Shown here piece after piece: positions 36,183 through 46,529 of a DNA stretch of 64,000 bases. The position numbers and the translations under genes are program-made. Position 1 is the first letter of the stretch; every line of letters begins with the position of its first letter. Source of the stretch: Gonocerus acuteangulatus (lineage: Eukaryota > Arthropoda > Insecta > Hemiptera > Coreidae); the NCBI GenBank assembly GCA_946811695.1, contig OX328132.1, positions 127,592,808 to 127,656,807 on the forward strand, given 5' to 3'. The notes under the pieces were generated by a model. That model was given only the letters and a program-made list of their open reading frames with translations, did not search any database and was not told where the DNA came from.

Positions 36183-39100
36183 CTAACAGGGGTTGATATT
36201 TTCATGATGGTTTAGTTGCTGCAAGTACTTGACAAAGTGTTGTCTCTCCAAAGCTATCTGATGGTGCCCCCAAGCCAGGGTGTGAATACCGTCTTCTAGA
36301 ATGTATCTTTTATCATCGAAACTACTCAGAGCTTTTTTATTCATTTCTATGGTGCAAATGTTGTGACCCGTGCTTCTGAAGAGATTCTGCTTCCGGTATA
36401 TGCTTTGCCTTGAGAATAAACATGTCTTATAGTCTTCAAAGGTTATTTCATTCTTCACGACAACTTTCTTAATACCTTTAGCTTTCTTGAAGGTACAACT
36501 TAACTTTTCATCATTGAACACTTTCAGAGCATAACATTTAGACCTCAGACCAACAACTTCTTCTAATATTTTACCGCTGAGTTCATCTTTAAATTTTCCC
36601 AACACCTTTTTGTTAATTTGTGGCAGACCGTAAACATTGTCCTTAGGGTAATCTGAAGTATCCAATTCAGCGATTATGTCTTTCATGTCTGAATAAAAGT
36701 CATCGGTAGTCACAGCAAATATAAGAGAGTCAGTGTCTTCGTACAAAAGCATAATGTTTTCATCGTATTTCTGTTTTAGATCGTCGTACCAGAACCTGTA
36801 CAAGCACAACTTGGATGTCTCCAAAATCGTCATACCAACGTATATGGGCTTATTTAAGATTATGGTCGTCTTTTCCATATGGACCGCTGTCAAATTTTCA
36901 CTAAATATTGTTCTAGCCTTAAAATTAGGCTTTGCTACAAGCTTCTCAATTTGTTTATTGTTACTACATAGCCTAATGTCTACCCTATTCCTTATGTTTT
37001 CCATTGTTTTCCCGTAAATTGCGTTATTCATCAACTTGAAGAAATCTTTTTCGAAATCATTTTTTGCCTGAGTTCTTAACTTTGTGTTAAATTCTATGTA
37101 CGATTTCAGCCATGGAGACTGCTTAAATTCAAGAACACGATGGATCTTTTTCAAAACGAGCCCGTGCTGCAAGTAGTACTTCAAAGCTGAATAGTGGCAA
37201 ATGTAGTTCTTTTTATCATAAAGTGTGGTCATGAGTTTGGGTAATTTTTCTCCGTTTATAATGCTCTCTGGAGCCATAGGAAAGTCAGAATGTTGCTGAT
37301 GTAGCTCATCTGGGTAGTCCAAATCGACTTCAAGGAAGTATCCTTTTGGCGAATAGTCACTGATCTTTGTAACATCCAATGTCTTAATGCGGTCCTCTCC
37401 AACCCATCTAAAGCCTCCATACGGCAAATATTTTTCCATAGCGTATCCATATTCATTGTTTGCATCAAAATATCCCAGAAACACAGATGGTTTCTTAGGG
37501 TCATATTTGTCCTTCATATACTTATTGTTAGCTTTGGCGTATCTATTACAGCATTGAGTAATTCCTCCTCGGATACCATTCTCGATAAACAAATACATGT
37601 TCACATCTGTCAAGAGCTCCAACTTAACGCCCGTCTTCTTTAACATCGCGTCCCAAGCAAAGCCAGGCAGCGTAAAATACCATGCTGGGTCTAGCTTATA
37701 ATTGATCAAAGACACTTCTCTAAAATTTTCCATTATATCAGCCAAAAGTAGTACATCTATCTTATTGTACAATTCCGTGAACTCTCTTAAGTTTTTAATG
37801 TTGAATCTATTCCATATCTCTAAAGCATTCTTATATTCTTCATCAGATACTCCTTCTTGATTAAGATGGCTGTAGAACTTCTCTTTTGGTGGTTAGGCCG
37901 TCTCTCTGTACTTCTCGTCATTATCCATGTATTCGTAGGGGTAAGCTAATTTTCTTGTTACAAGGCTGAGAGTGTCTTCCGGAAAAAACCTTGAAAGTTC
38001 TCTAAAATTCTCTTTTCTCAGATTTCCAGCAAGTTTCTCCAAGCTACTTTGCAGAAATTTAAAAGAGTCCACAAAACGTAGCTTTATACTCTTCTTTTCA
38101 CCCTCTTCAGTCTCATAGTTTACGTATTTAGTGAAAGAAATGTACTTCTCTTCAGTGTTGGGGATAAGGTCAATTCTTCCCTCATCATTTCCCAACTCTT
38201 TAATGAATAAATGTGCATCGTATCCAGCCAAGTTGTGGAAGAAAACAGGAATAAAGTCAGGATTACGGAAGCTCAGATTGCAGATGGAATGGGCTGGTCC
38301 TCGAAATTCCCCAGTGAGGTGATCATGATCCATAACTTTCTTCATATTGCAATTCAAGTTAGATTCGAACTCTCTCAAGTCCTCCATATATTTCGAAGCT
38401 TTCTCCTCGTCACTAACATACTTGAAAAAAATTAATGGTTTTATTTAGAACAGTACGTCTCTTTTCGAGAACTGGAGGAAGCTGATCAAATCGTCTCTCA
38501 CAAATGTGACATTCTTGGGGGATCGTGAATTTGTACATCTCGGTTTGCTTCAGGGGAGTCATAGGTACAGGTGAGTCATACAGTTTTGCAATATTAATGG
38601 CTTCTTTTTTTAAGTTTTCATAAAAGTCTTTTCCACAGTTACTTCCCCAAAACGTGACAGGAGGCTTGTAGACATTCTTATTCTGATATTTTATGTAGTA
38701 AACATTGCTTTTTGCTTCATGAGATTGGAGTTTAGTCGTGTATGCTTCACTTGGGTCCGGCTGGTTACCTGATATTGGTCGCAATAGTGCCGCAAAATCA
38801 GCATACATTGTAAATGGAACTTTTAAGGCGTGGTTGTATTTTTGAAAATTAACCATATTATCGTAAGTCTTAGGTAAGTGTGCCCTCTCTTCTTTATGCA
38901 TTCCGCAATATTGTTTATGATCAAGTAGCACTTCTTCTTTACCAAAGTGATTCAGACATCTCTTGCAAAGATACCTTCTTTTGTGATCTTTAGTTATCTG
39001 GTCTCTACCTACAAGTCTCCATAAGTCCTTAATCCAGCAGTAATGGTCAGTTGCAGTAGTTTTCATGTACAATAAATCTATATGCCTCTCTTTTTCATCA

Positions 39101-40217
39101 TTTGTTATTTTTAATGGCTGAATGAAACATTTATCGTTCGTTGTAGTGGTACACATTTATCTATACACCTGCTTTCCTTTCGAATTTGTCAATGTCAGTC
39201 ACTTTAACCGGGAACTCTATACCTTTCAGTGCTGAATCAAGTTCATGTTCATGTTGTTTATATTTTGTTATTCTTTCAGGGTGGGTTTCGACAGGGTGCA
39301 GTGCAGCTAAAATAGACCTTAAAAAGCACTTATTGTCTTCATTTTTAACATTTATTACGGCCTTCTTTGCGGCAATTTTTTTTAGGGAGTTCAACGTAAG
39401 AAGATCCCTTCCAGGGAGTATACTTATTTGTCCTCAATTCCAGCCTAAGAATCTTGTTTAGAGTCCATCCGGAAACTTTTATTTGAAATTCGCTCCTTTC
39501 AGTATTTATTGCTTGTTTTACAGTTTCGTAAAGCTCGTTAAGATTTGTGGATTGAAGCACTACCTGATTTTCGGTCTTGAAATTAACTTCTTTATATTCC
39601 ATATTTTCTTTATGAGTACCTTTCTTATATTTCACATACAATACCATGTTCACCTTTAAGTCCATCTGTTTCCTCGTGTGCTTAATTCTTCCAATAACCC
39701 CATTCTCAACATCATCTAAAAATTGATCAATATCTTTTATGTTCTTTGTATTTTCAATTTCGTACGTTTCCAGTCGGGATTTAAAAGCAGTTTCTTTCTT
39801 TTCAAAACGTATACGCTCTTTCGGTTTGTTAAAAATATTTTTGTTAAAGTTGAATACACGGTGAAGTTTCCTATGTTTAGTTTCTTTTTTGATTGTAGTG
39901 GTGTTTAAGTTCTTTTTAGGGGTTTCCTTATCTTTAAAAAGACTATTCTTGAAATTGAAGACACTATTTAGTTTAATAGGTGGTATTGGTTTGGTACCAA
40001 GATGCTTCTTCGACTTGGTATGCCGAGCCCAGTTGACCCTAGTAACCCGGCTATTACACTTATCACACCAAACAAACTTATCTTTTGGTCCTTCTACTCT
40101 CTCCGTCTGGTGCTTGACGGACTTGAGATGTCTGGCCCAGTTGGGTTTTGTAATGTTAGTGTTGCATTTTTCGCAACGTATAGTTTCTTTTCGCATCGTC
40201 TTGCTACTCATATTCAT
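36183..40217 (-). pseudogene. Protein-primed DNA polymerase B of the Maverick, broken
   Basis: One long gene now split into five frames. The start (39345-40217) holds two zinc-finger-like units, CEKCNTNITKPNWARH and CDKCNSRVTRVNWARH. Exonuclease motifs follow: YADFAALL (Exo I, where the usual Glu after Asp-Phe is Ala, codon 38791-38793), FHNLAGYDAHLF (Exo II) and YEYMD (Exo III). The polymerase motifs are intact in 36183-37772: YFDANNEYG (motif A, Asp codon from 37466), KLMNNAIYG (motif B, 37037) and YEDTDS (motif C, 36737). Breaks are frameshifts near 39383 (A run), 39150 and 38415 (T run), plus an in-frame TAA near 37894. Length, about 1340 codons, suits a Polinton polymerase that copies the element from a protein-primed end. 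Confidence 0.9.
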
Positions 40218-40311
40218 TTATTTCCTTATTTATTTATTTAAAAATAATAATCAATTTTTTAAATGAGAAAAATATTCCTAGTAAGTTTTGTGCTTCTAGT
40301 TTCTCCAAATA

Positions 40312-40339
40312 GTTTTAATGGTGAGTGTACCATTAAAAC
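40312..40339. terminator. Gene-end hairpin 1 of the Maverick
   Basis: Perfect 11-bp stem GTTTTAATGGT / ACCATTAAAAC with a 6-base loop. ATTAAA is present on both strands. It lies just past the 3' end of the minus-strand zinc-finger gene (ends 40350) and before the polymerase start. Confidence 0.6.
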
Positions 40340-40349
40340 AAATATATTT

Positions 40350-40932
40350 TTATTTCTTGCTAGTCTTCTGCCATTGGTTAATCATTTCATTGATTTCAGA
40401 GCCCCTTCCTTGTTTTAGGTATGTTTGTATCCGTTTCTTAATTTCTTTTGTTGTACCTTTCTCTTCCATAGCTTTGTGATGACAAGTTCTACTCTGATGA
40501 GACAGCATACCTTTGGAGGTGACAGCTCTACCACATTCGCATTTCGATAATGTTTGCTCCTTTCTATCCGTTCTATTTATTACCTGTAGATGCATGCTTA
40601 AAAGCTTCAAAATTCATGCGCAGTTCTTTCTTTGCTTCCTCGTATGCAATCCCTCTCAATTTCCCCTCACTATCTCTCCTGGTAAATTCGATAAGTCTCT
40701 TCTTAAGGTACTCCTTGACCTTTTTAATGTTCCACAACGGGGCCTCTCCATCTACTCCAAAAAACTTATCTCTAAGTAGAGCTTTGCAGAAAGAGTATTC
40801 TTTGTATTCATGTAATACTTCTTCTAATGCTTCATGGTGGTTTCTATAGAACGTGAACTCTGGAGAATTAACGAAATTCCAAAATCCACCAAACTCATTG
40901 CACAAATTCACTGCTTCACTAGATAAATTCAT
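40350..40932 (-). pseudogene. Maverick zinc-finger protein of unknown role, frameshifted
   Basis: The N-terminal 119 codons (40573-40932) start MNLSSEAVNLCNEFGGFWNF and include an RRDSEGKLRGIAYEEAKKEL region. The C-terminal part (40350-40610, another frame) carries a Cys/His cluster CECGRAVTSKGMLSHQSRTC and a basic tail ending in KTSKK. One frameshift lies between about 40573 and 40610. The zinc cluster suggests nucleic-acid binding. It is divergent with the zinc-ribbon/integrase pair across a 65-bp spacer. I do not recognise the family; it may also be two genes. Confidence 0.6.
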
Positions 40933-40997
40933 TATTGATCTTTATTATATGTATTTTAATTTCCTAATTAATAAATATGGTTTCTTAATTAATAAAC
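40933..40997. promoter_or_regulatory. Bidirectional AT-rich spacer with direct repeat
   Basis: 65 bp between the divergent zinc-finger and zinc-ribbon genes. TAATTAATAAA[T/C]ATGG occurs twice (40965-40980 and 40986-41001), the second ending in the start codon. The first gives a 3-codon upstream frame. Confidence 0.5.
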
Positions 40998-41195
40998 ATG
41001 GAATCTAATACGGAAAATCTTACCGAACCAATTCATTGCCACAAGTGCAAAAAGAAGACTAAGAACCTAGATCCTGAAATAGTTCAAACTAGTAATGGAC
41101 TGTGGAGGATATCCACCAAATGCAAAGTGTGTAAGACAAATAAAAGTAAATTTGTTAAGGCTCCAGTTAAAGAAAAAAAATCCGAAATATTCTAG
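40998..41195 (+). CDS. Small zinc-ribbon protein of the Maverick
   Basis: 65 codons with two Cys pairs, IHCHKCKKKTK and STKCKVCKTNKSKF, separated by about 28 residues including SNGLWRI. The C-x2-C, N/S-G-x-W/R, C-x2-C, K-x-K-F pattern is that of the small viral domain DUF5679 (from memory), a likely zinc ribbon. It ends at TAG 41193-41195. The reading frame then continues open into the integrase without another stop, so the two could be a fusion interrupted by a single stop or two cotranscribed genes. Confidence 0.75.
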   Translation: MESNTENLTEPIHCHKCKKKTKNLDPEIVQTSNGLWRISTKCKVCKTNKSKFVKAPVKEKKSEIF

Positions 41196-41225
41196 TTAAA
41201 TGATAAAGAAAGACGTACTGAAAGC

Positions 41226-42029
41226 ATGGAACTGCACAAGCCTGTAAGAAAGAACTTCCCAAAGAGGGGCATTGTAACCTTAGGAATAGATGATTTATGG
41301 GCAGCCGATCTTGTTGTCATGTCCGGATTTGAGAGTGATAATGATGGTTACAAGTACATTCTAAATGTAATAGATACATTCTCCAAGTTTGCATTCTCGG
41401 AACCTTTAAAAAAGAAGGATGGCAAGGCTGTGTCCTTAGCGTTTGAGAAAATTATAAAGAAAGCTTCATTAGTACACCACAAACCACCCAAGTTACTTCA
41501 CACTGACAAAGGATTAGAATTAAAAAATAAGGAATTTAAATCATTATTGGATAAGCATAATATAAAGCTTTATCACACTGAAAATGCTGAAAAGTCGGCC
41601 ATTGTTGAACGATTCAATCGTACTTTAAACAACAAAATGAGAATTGAGTTTGAGTACAATCAGAGCTTCCGGTGGGTTGATACCCTCCAGAAACTGATCG
41701 ATGACTACAACCACAAAGACATCCATAGGACTATAGGAACGACTCCAGCCAATGTCAACAAAGATAACGAGATGATGATATTAAGAAAATTAGGCAATAG
41801 ACACGAGGAACATGATTCGATACCCCACTTCAAGGTTGGAGATAGAGTAAGGATTAGTAGTGTTAAAAACCAATTCTCTAGCAAGTATAAGCATAACTGG
41901 AGCAGGGAAATATTTATTATTTCAGAAGTGCTATCAACCAACCCAATCACATACAAAATAAAAGATTTGTCAGGGGAAGAGATATTAGGATCCTTTTACA
42001 AACAGGAACTTCTAAAAACAGAATTATAA
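41226..42029 (+). CDS. Retroviral-type integrase of the Maverick
   Basis: 267 codons, rve-fold integrase that would insert the element. Catalytic residues: Asp28 (LWAADLVVM), Asp94 (LLHTDKGLEL) and Glu128 (SAIVERFNRTL). The motif ELHKPVRKNFPKR ahead of the core is characteristic of Polinton integrases. The C-terminal part (HFKVGDRVRIS onward, ending FYKQELLKTEL) resembles the SH3/chromo-like DNA-binding tail. No N-terminal HHCC module is in this ORF. The zinc ribbon in the same frame upstream may replace it. Intact, with only 33 residues between the second Asp and the Glu. Confidence 0.93.
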   Translation: MELHKPVRKNFPKRGIVTLGIDDLWAADLVVMSGFESDNDGYKYILNVIDTFSKFAFSEPLKKKDGKAVSLAFEKIIKKASLVHHKPPKLLHTDKGLELKNKEFKSLLDKHNIKLYHTENAEKSAIVERFNRTLNNKMRIEFEYNQSFRWVDTLQKLIDDYNHKDIHRTIGTTPANVNKDNEMMILRKLGNRHEEHDSIPHFKVGDRVRISSVKNQFSSKYKHNWSREIFIISEVLSTNPITYKIKDLSGEEILGSFYKQELLKTEL

Positions 42030-42031
42030 AT

Positions 42032-42058
42032 TTTTAATGGACGATGAGTCCATTAAAA
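42032..42058. terminator. Gene-end hairpin 2 of the Maverick
   Basis: Perfect 11-bp stem TTTTAATGGAC / GTCCATTAAAA with loop GATGA. It starts 2 bases after the integrase stop (42029) and ends 14 bases before the 3' end of the convergent minor capsid gene (42073). ATTAAA on both strands. Confidence 0.68.
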
Positions 42059-42072
42059 GTAAAATGTAAGTC

Positions 42073-42810
42073 CTAGTCTCTTATCAGGCACAAATGAACA
42101 GTTGTGTCGGTGGTACCATTATCTACAATGTCACCTTTTTCATTCCTTAGGGTAAGCTTGATGGAATCTATTTTCCTTATGTGGTCCGTTAAGGGGACGT
42201 ACAAGACATTTTCTGGCTGTTGGTTGATTTTATATCCGAAAGGAACATTAGGAAAAAAAGAATACAATATTTGTGAATGTTCGTGTGCATGAGGGTCCAC
42301 AGGGTGGTTTGATATACTAGATTCTGTAAGGTTGCAATGAACGTCGAGTACATCAAACGGTCTTAGCTTAGGTATCCGTTCACCCATGGCTGATAGAAAG
42401 GGAGCAGTAGAAAACCCCAGAAGGTTCCTTGATGTCCTCCCTAATTCCACGAGTATGGGTGAGGTGATGTGAACACGATTCTTTACCAATGACATGGTGA
42501 ACTTAGAAGATGAAAAGTGTTCCGCAGCTTTAGTTTTGGAAAGGTGGCTGAGTTCATCTTGAACATGTTTTTCCATATCTTTAAGGGTCCAATAACCTTC
42601 AGAAATGATGACAGTGTGTACTTTAGTCGTATGATCTCTCCCATAAAAATGGAAGTGTAGTTTACAATTTTTGCAAACATTGTAGATGTTGTTAAACGAG
42701 TAGAAACCGACGAGCCCTATTTTATACCTTTCGGAGTCATCCAACATTATTGGGTGTGAGAGGTTCAACACAAGCTCACTAGAAATTCCTCTAATTTTTA
42801 TAATCTTCAT
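42073..42810 (-). CDS. Minor capsid (penton-like) protein of the Maverick
   Basis: 245 codons. The start MKIIKIRGISSELVLNLSHP followed by YKIGLVGFYSFNNIYNV matches the opening of Polinton minor capsid proteins, which fold as a single jelly roll and form the pentons. Later regions include GYWTLKDMEKHVQDEL (a common G-x-Y-x-x-x-D/E turn), NRVHITSPILVELGRTSRNL and LGFSTAPFL, all typical of this family. It ends TTVHLCLIRD. Intact frame. It is divergent from the packaging ATPase across only 23 bp, a pairing expected for virion assembly genes. Confidence 0.85.
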   Translation of the reverse strand: MKIIKIRGISSELVLNLSHPIMLDDSERYKIGLVGFYSFNNIYNVCKNCKLHFHFYGRDHTTKVHTVIISEGYWTLKDMEKHVQDELSHLSKTKAAEHFSSSKFTMSLVKNRVHITSPILVELGRTSRNLLGFSTAPFLSAMGERIPKLRPFDVLDVHCNLTESSISNHPVDPHAHEHSQILYSFFPNVPFGYKINQQPENVLYVPLTDHIRKIDSIKLTLRNEKGDIVDNGTTDTTVHLCLIRD

Positions 42811-42833
42811 TATTTAAATATTACAATTAATAA
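42811..42833. promoter_or_regulatory. 23-bp bidirectional spacer between capsid and ATPase genes
   Basis: The whole region between two divergent start codons is 23 bp, all but one base A or T (TATTTAAATATTACAATTAA then TAA). Each start is preceded by a TAAATAATG or TTAATAAATG context, so leaders must be extremely short or the promoters must lie inside the coding sequence. Confidence 0.55.
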
Positions 42834-43568
42834 ATGGTCTCTTTATTAAAAGGCAAAACTAATTCTAAAAGAAAAGATAATCCTGTTTTGTCTATTAAAA
42901 CGGATAAGTTTGATATTGTTGTTTACCACCCTATTACCAATATGAGTGATGACGTCATCCCTCATCCCCTAAGAGCACTTATAGTAGGTTCTTCAGGGTG
43001 TGGCAAAACCACGCTACTTTGTAATTTCATTTATAGAGACTGGTTGCCTTACAAGAAGCTTTATGTGTTCAGCAAAACAATTGACCAAAAGATATACTCG
43101 GATATGAAGGCTATTTTCGACGGAGTGGAAGACAAGATTGGTGAGACTGTTGCATACTTCAACAACAACTTTGAAGATATGATAACAGTTGACGACTGTG
43201 AACCTAACTCCCTAATAATATTCGACGATTGTTTGAAGGAGAACCAAAAGGAGATACACAGGTACTTTATGATGGGTCGCCATAAGAATATTTCTTGCAT
43301 ATATCTCACGCAGTGTTACAGTAAAGCTGATCGCCAGTTTATTAGAAACAATGTTAATTTTCTTTGCATCTTTAAACAAAACAACCATTACTTGAATATG
43401 ATATACGATGATTTCGTCGGTAGTGACTTTCAAAATTTCAAAGATTTTCGAGCGTGTTGCGGGGATGTATTCAATCACAATTATGGTTTCGTTACTATTG
43501 ATCTGACCAAGAAACCTAGCTACGGAAAGTACAAATTTAAGTTGGGAAATAGTTTACTTCCAAACTAA
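42834..43568 (+). CDS. FtsK/A32-type genome-packaging ATPase of the Maverick
   Basis: 244 codons. It has Walker A GSSGCGKTT (52-60) and Walker B LIIFDDC (127-133), with a sensor-like YLTQCYSKAD (Gln160). A short lysine-rich N-terminus precedes HPLRALIVG. This matches the HerA/FtsK superfamily enzymes of Polintons, adintoviruses and large DNA viruses that pump DNA into capsids. Intact. It is divergent with the minor capsid gene and followed by a small direct-repeat spacer before the PLA2 gene. Confidence 0.93.
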   Translation: MVSLLKGKTNSKRKDNPVLSIKTDKFDIVVYHPITNMSDDVIPHPLRALIVGSSGCGKTTLLCNFIYRDWLPYKKLYVFSKTIDQKIYSDMKAIFDGVEDKIGETVAYFNNNFEDMITVDDCEPNSLIIFDDCLKENQKEIHRYFMMGRHKNISCIYLTQCYSKADRQFIRNNVNFLCIFKQNNHYLNMIYDDFVGSDFQNFKDFRACCGDVFNHNYGFVTIDLTKKPSYGKYKFKLGNSLLPN

Positions 43569-43640
43569 AGTCAACTCGAACTGAACTCTAACTAAAGTGA
43601 ACTCGAAGAGAACTCAAACTAAAGTTTAAATAAAATTTTA
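43569..43640 (+). repeat. Triplicated AACTAAAGT-type direct repeat
   Basis: About three copies of [A]ACTAAAGTNAACTCGAA-like units between the ATPase stop and the PLA2 gene, followed by AATAAA (about 43629), a likely poly(A) signal for the ATPase transcript. Confidence 0.7.
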
Positions 43641-43662
43641 CTCTTAAATTTTTTTTTTATAA

Positions 43663-45191
43663 ATGAGCGAACAAAAGATAACACCTCAAAAGGCCAAAGA
43701 GCTAAAGAAAATTGAGCAAGAGTTAGTGGAGAAGTATAAAAAGATTGTTAAGAAAAAGAAGGAAGAGGAAGAAGGCAGGCTTAAAGAATACAGACCAATC
43801 ACAGAGGCTCTAGAGAAGGTAGATGAAACCATAAGTGACAAACTTGGTCAAGTTGATACTAATATCAAAAATGTTTTAGAGCAAAATAAGACACTCATCA
43901 CAGATCTAGTCCCGTTTACTAGAAATATTGTCGATATGGAGATACCATCATCTGACCCAGAGACACCTTTCGAGAAAAGATTATTTGAGACGCCCGGCAC
44001 CTTCATGCCTAAAGGTAAAAGTACACCATTTCCTAATGGTTCAAAAAAGAATGTGAAATTTAAGTTGGCCGTAGGAGAACAACAGGAAGAAGGGGGTTAT
44101 TCTAGAGATGGCGATGACTTGGATACAACTGCTTCATCGATAAAGTCGAGCTACGAAGACCCTCCAATAAAATACATTAGAAGTAAGATTATTGGTCCCA
44201 TAGGGGCGAACTTTTTACCAAAAATCACCGATAAGCATTATGGTCTAAAATGGGACGAAGAAGAAAGTCAATTTAAGTTGGGAAGCCAAAAAGTAGATAT
44301 TGAGCACGACAATCTGCTAATGGATGGTAAAAAGTATAAAGGGCTACAATTGGGCTTTGGAGATTACTAACCCAGGACTCAAGCGGCTTGTTTGAAGGTG
44401 GAATTAATAGGTTATTTACTGATGAAGACTTGAACAACTACAGAGAGATGTTGGTTAAAGGATTGGCATTCTACCAAAAGAACGACTCTTCCACAAATAA
44501 GACAAAAGCCCCACAGTCCAGAAAGTATAAGCGTTTAGTGAAGAAAATTTACGAGGATTGTAAAAGCGGTGTAGTCTCGGGATCAGGGCTGATTGAGAAC
44601 AATAATAAGTCGGTGATGTACATTAACAACTTGAATGAACTTATAAACAGGTTATGCTTAATCAAGGCTGCCGAGCACGCCGGAAATAATAACTTTCACA
44701 ATGAAAAAGTAGCAGTGCTTAAGTTTATAACGAACTTGCTGGAAGAAAGAGTTGACGACGAGAAAGGGACCGAGTACCTCATCCGAATAGCCTGCTCTTT
44801 ACCAAAATCGGTGTTGACAGATGAAAAGATAGGTAATGGTCTCCTAAACGATATCTTAAACAAAATACCTCTCCCAGAAATGCACTGGCCAGGTTATAAC
44901 TATCTTGGACCTTTCACAGAGCTAGAAAAGAGGCTTGAATGTGGAGATAAGCCCGTGAACAAACTAGACGCAGCAGCCCAGGAACACGACATATTCTACG
45001 GAGATCATTCAACAGTTAAGGAACGACACAAAGCTGATAAAGTTCTTGAGCACGCTGCTTGGGAAAGAGTAAAATCAAAGGATGCTGAATTAGGTGAAAA
45101 GGTTGCCGCATACGTCACCACGAACGTTATGAAGGCTAAAAGGCACCTAGGAATGGGTTTGGAATTGGAAAATGATTCAATGTTCTTTTAG
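43663..45191 (+). pseudogene. Maverick virion protein with parvovirus-type phospholipase A2 domain, one frameshift
   Basis: The N-terminal part (43663-44370) begins with a charged coiled-coil (ELKKIEQELVEKYKKIV) and has a Pro/Ser-rich middle. The second part (44388-45191) carries a C-terminal PLA2 domain: calcium loop GYNYLGPF (172-176 of this ORF) and catalytic HDIFY with LDAAAQEHD (His at 44985-44987). This is the GPF/HDxxY signature of parvoviral VP1 phospholipases, used there to breach endosomal membranes. The two frames overlap in sense around 44345-44388, so a single frameshift breaks one gene of about 500 codons. Its role in Polintons is inferred from the domain. Confidence 0.85.
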
Positions 45192-45192
45192 A

Positions 45193-45223
45193 TTTTTTAT
45201 TGCTTGACGAAAGCATTAAAAAA
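45193..45223. terminator. Gene-end hairpin 3 of the Maverick
   Basis: 13-bp stem TTTTTTATTGCTT / AAGCATTAAAAAA with one T-T mismatch and loop GACGA. It lies between the PLA2 gene stop (45191) and the convergent major capsid gene (ends 45244). ATTAAA is on the plus strand, AATAAA on the minus strand. Confidence 0.65.
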
Positions 45224-45243
45224 TAATGTTTTTATTTACTTAT

Positions 45244-46436
45244 TTAAGCTTCTTCCACGTTGTTCCTGACGACGTCGTAGACCAAAGATTGCATTGATAC
45301 AATCACGATGTAGAGAGTAGTATTTGGAGAAGGCGGTGTGTTAAAGTCAAAGTTAACTATTACATTGTTCCTACTTTGTGATATGTTTTTAGGGCCCTTA
45401 CTAACGTTAAAGACGTACATTGGTCTGTTATTGATAAAATCGGTGGGGTTGTAGTAAACATTTTTAGATTTTGAGTTATAAGTCCTTTTAATATCTTGGT
45501 ACATTTCGTACATTATAGCGTAATTACCTTCATTGATGTCCAAATTGAGTAATTCTTCAGGATAGAAGGTGTCATTGATTTTAACTCTGATATTTCTGAC
45601 ATTTGCGTGGTCAAATTTTGAAATACCCTTTAGCTGATCGTTTGTTCTGTTTGTTTGGAACAACGCGACCACGAATTTGGGTTTGTCAACGTTCCTGTAA
45701 ATATTGGTTATGTCGAACGAGAAAGTACTTCCACTTAGCCCTCTTTTCTCAATGCATTCCCACTTCCGAAAGTTGAATGGTTGGGTACCAAATTTTGTTA
45801 GCTCATTGACTAGTTCAATTTTTGTGGTAGCGCTGAACTCGATGACCGGGACTCTGATTATGAAATCTGTAATGGTTATTTTACCCACAGGAACATCGCT
45901 CGTCGCTCTAAATATAGCATCGTTATCAGCTGCCCGTAGAAAGGTTAATAAGAACCCTCCTTTGTAAATCGGGATTCTTACGTCTTCAAAGAAACCCAAG
46001 CCTAAATCGGAAAGGTTACCCACAGCAAAGAACTTGCCGTGTTTGACATGTGATTCGAAACCACCATTTCCTTTCCCTACAGCTTCGTCTTTAGAGTATG
46101 TTAAAGTACCCTTTACAGTGCTCAAGATTCCCGGGTGGTCAATGTAATTAATCATTTTATTGTGCTTCTTTACTTCAATTTTCTGGAAAAAGTGAGGGAT
46201 GAAATATCCACTAATTTAACATCAGAATTTGCCCCGTAAGCATGAGCTGCGTCAGTAGACGCTAAGTTACCGGCAATAAAATATTGGAATTTCGAAGCAA
46301 CGAAATTGTCACCCACATCGATTAAGAACTCTATTTTCTGGTTCTCACGGTTCAGGTTCAGTTCCGTGCTGTTTGAAGGGAAAAAGTGTTTAAACTGCTC
46401 CTTTTCAATATCGTTGTAGTACTTGGTATAATCCAT
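45244..46436 (-). pseudogene. Major capsid protein of the Maverick, one frameshift
   Basis: Two frames of one gene. The first 88 codons (46170-46436) start MDYTKYYNDIEKEQFKHFFP. The remaining 303 codons (45244-46155) contain INYIDHPGILSTVKGTL, IPIYKGGFLLTFLRAADNDA and VGKITITDFIIRVPVIEF, which are conserved landmarks of the Polinton double-jelly-roll capsid protein. The frame slips in a short T run between about 46165 and 46185. At about 395 codons it is a little short of many relatives. It would form the hexons of a Polinton-type particle. Convergent with the PLA2 gene. Confidence 0.88.
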
Positions 46437-46529
46437 TTTAATAATTGTTATTCAAATCCTTTATTATATGAAAAATTTTAAAAATAAGTGTTATAATAAA
46501 GAGTAATAATTTATGCAAATAAATAAAAA

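Noticed and set aside
40573..40610. Intron in the Maverick zinc-finger gene instead of a frameshift
   Set aside because: A CAG/GTAATA donor-like site exists at the break, but no matching acceptor restores the frame at a sensible distance. The other broken genes show simple frameshifts.
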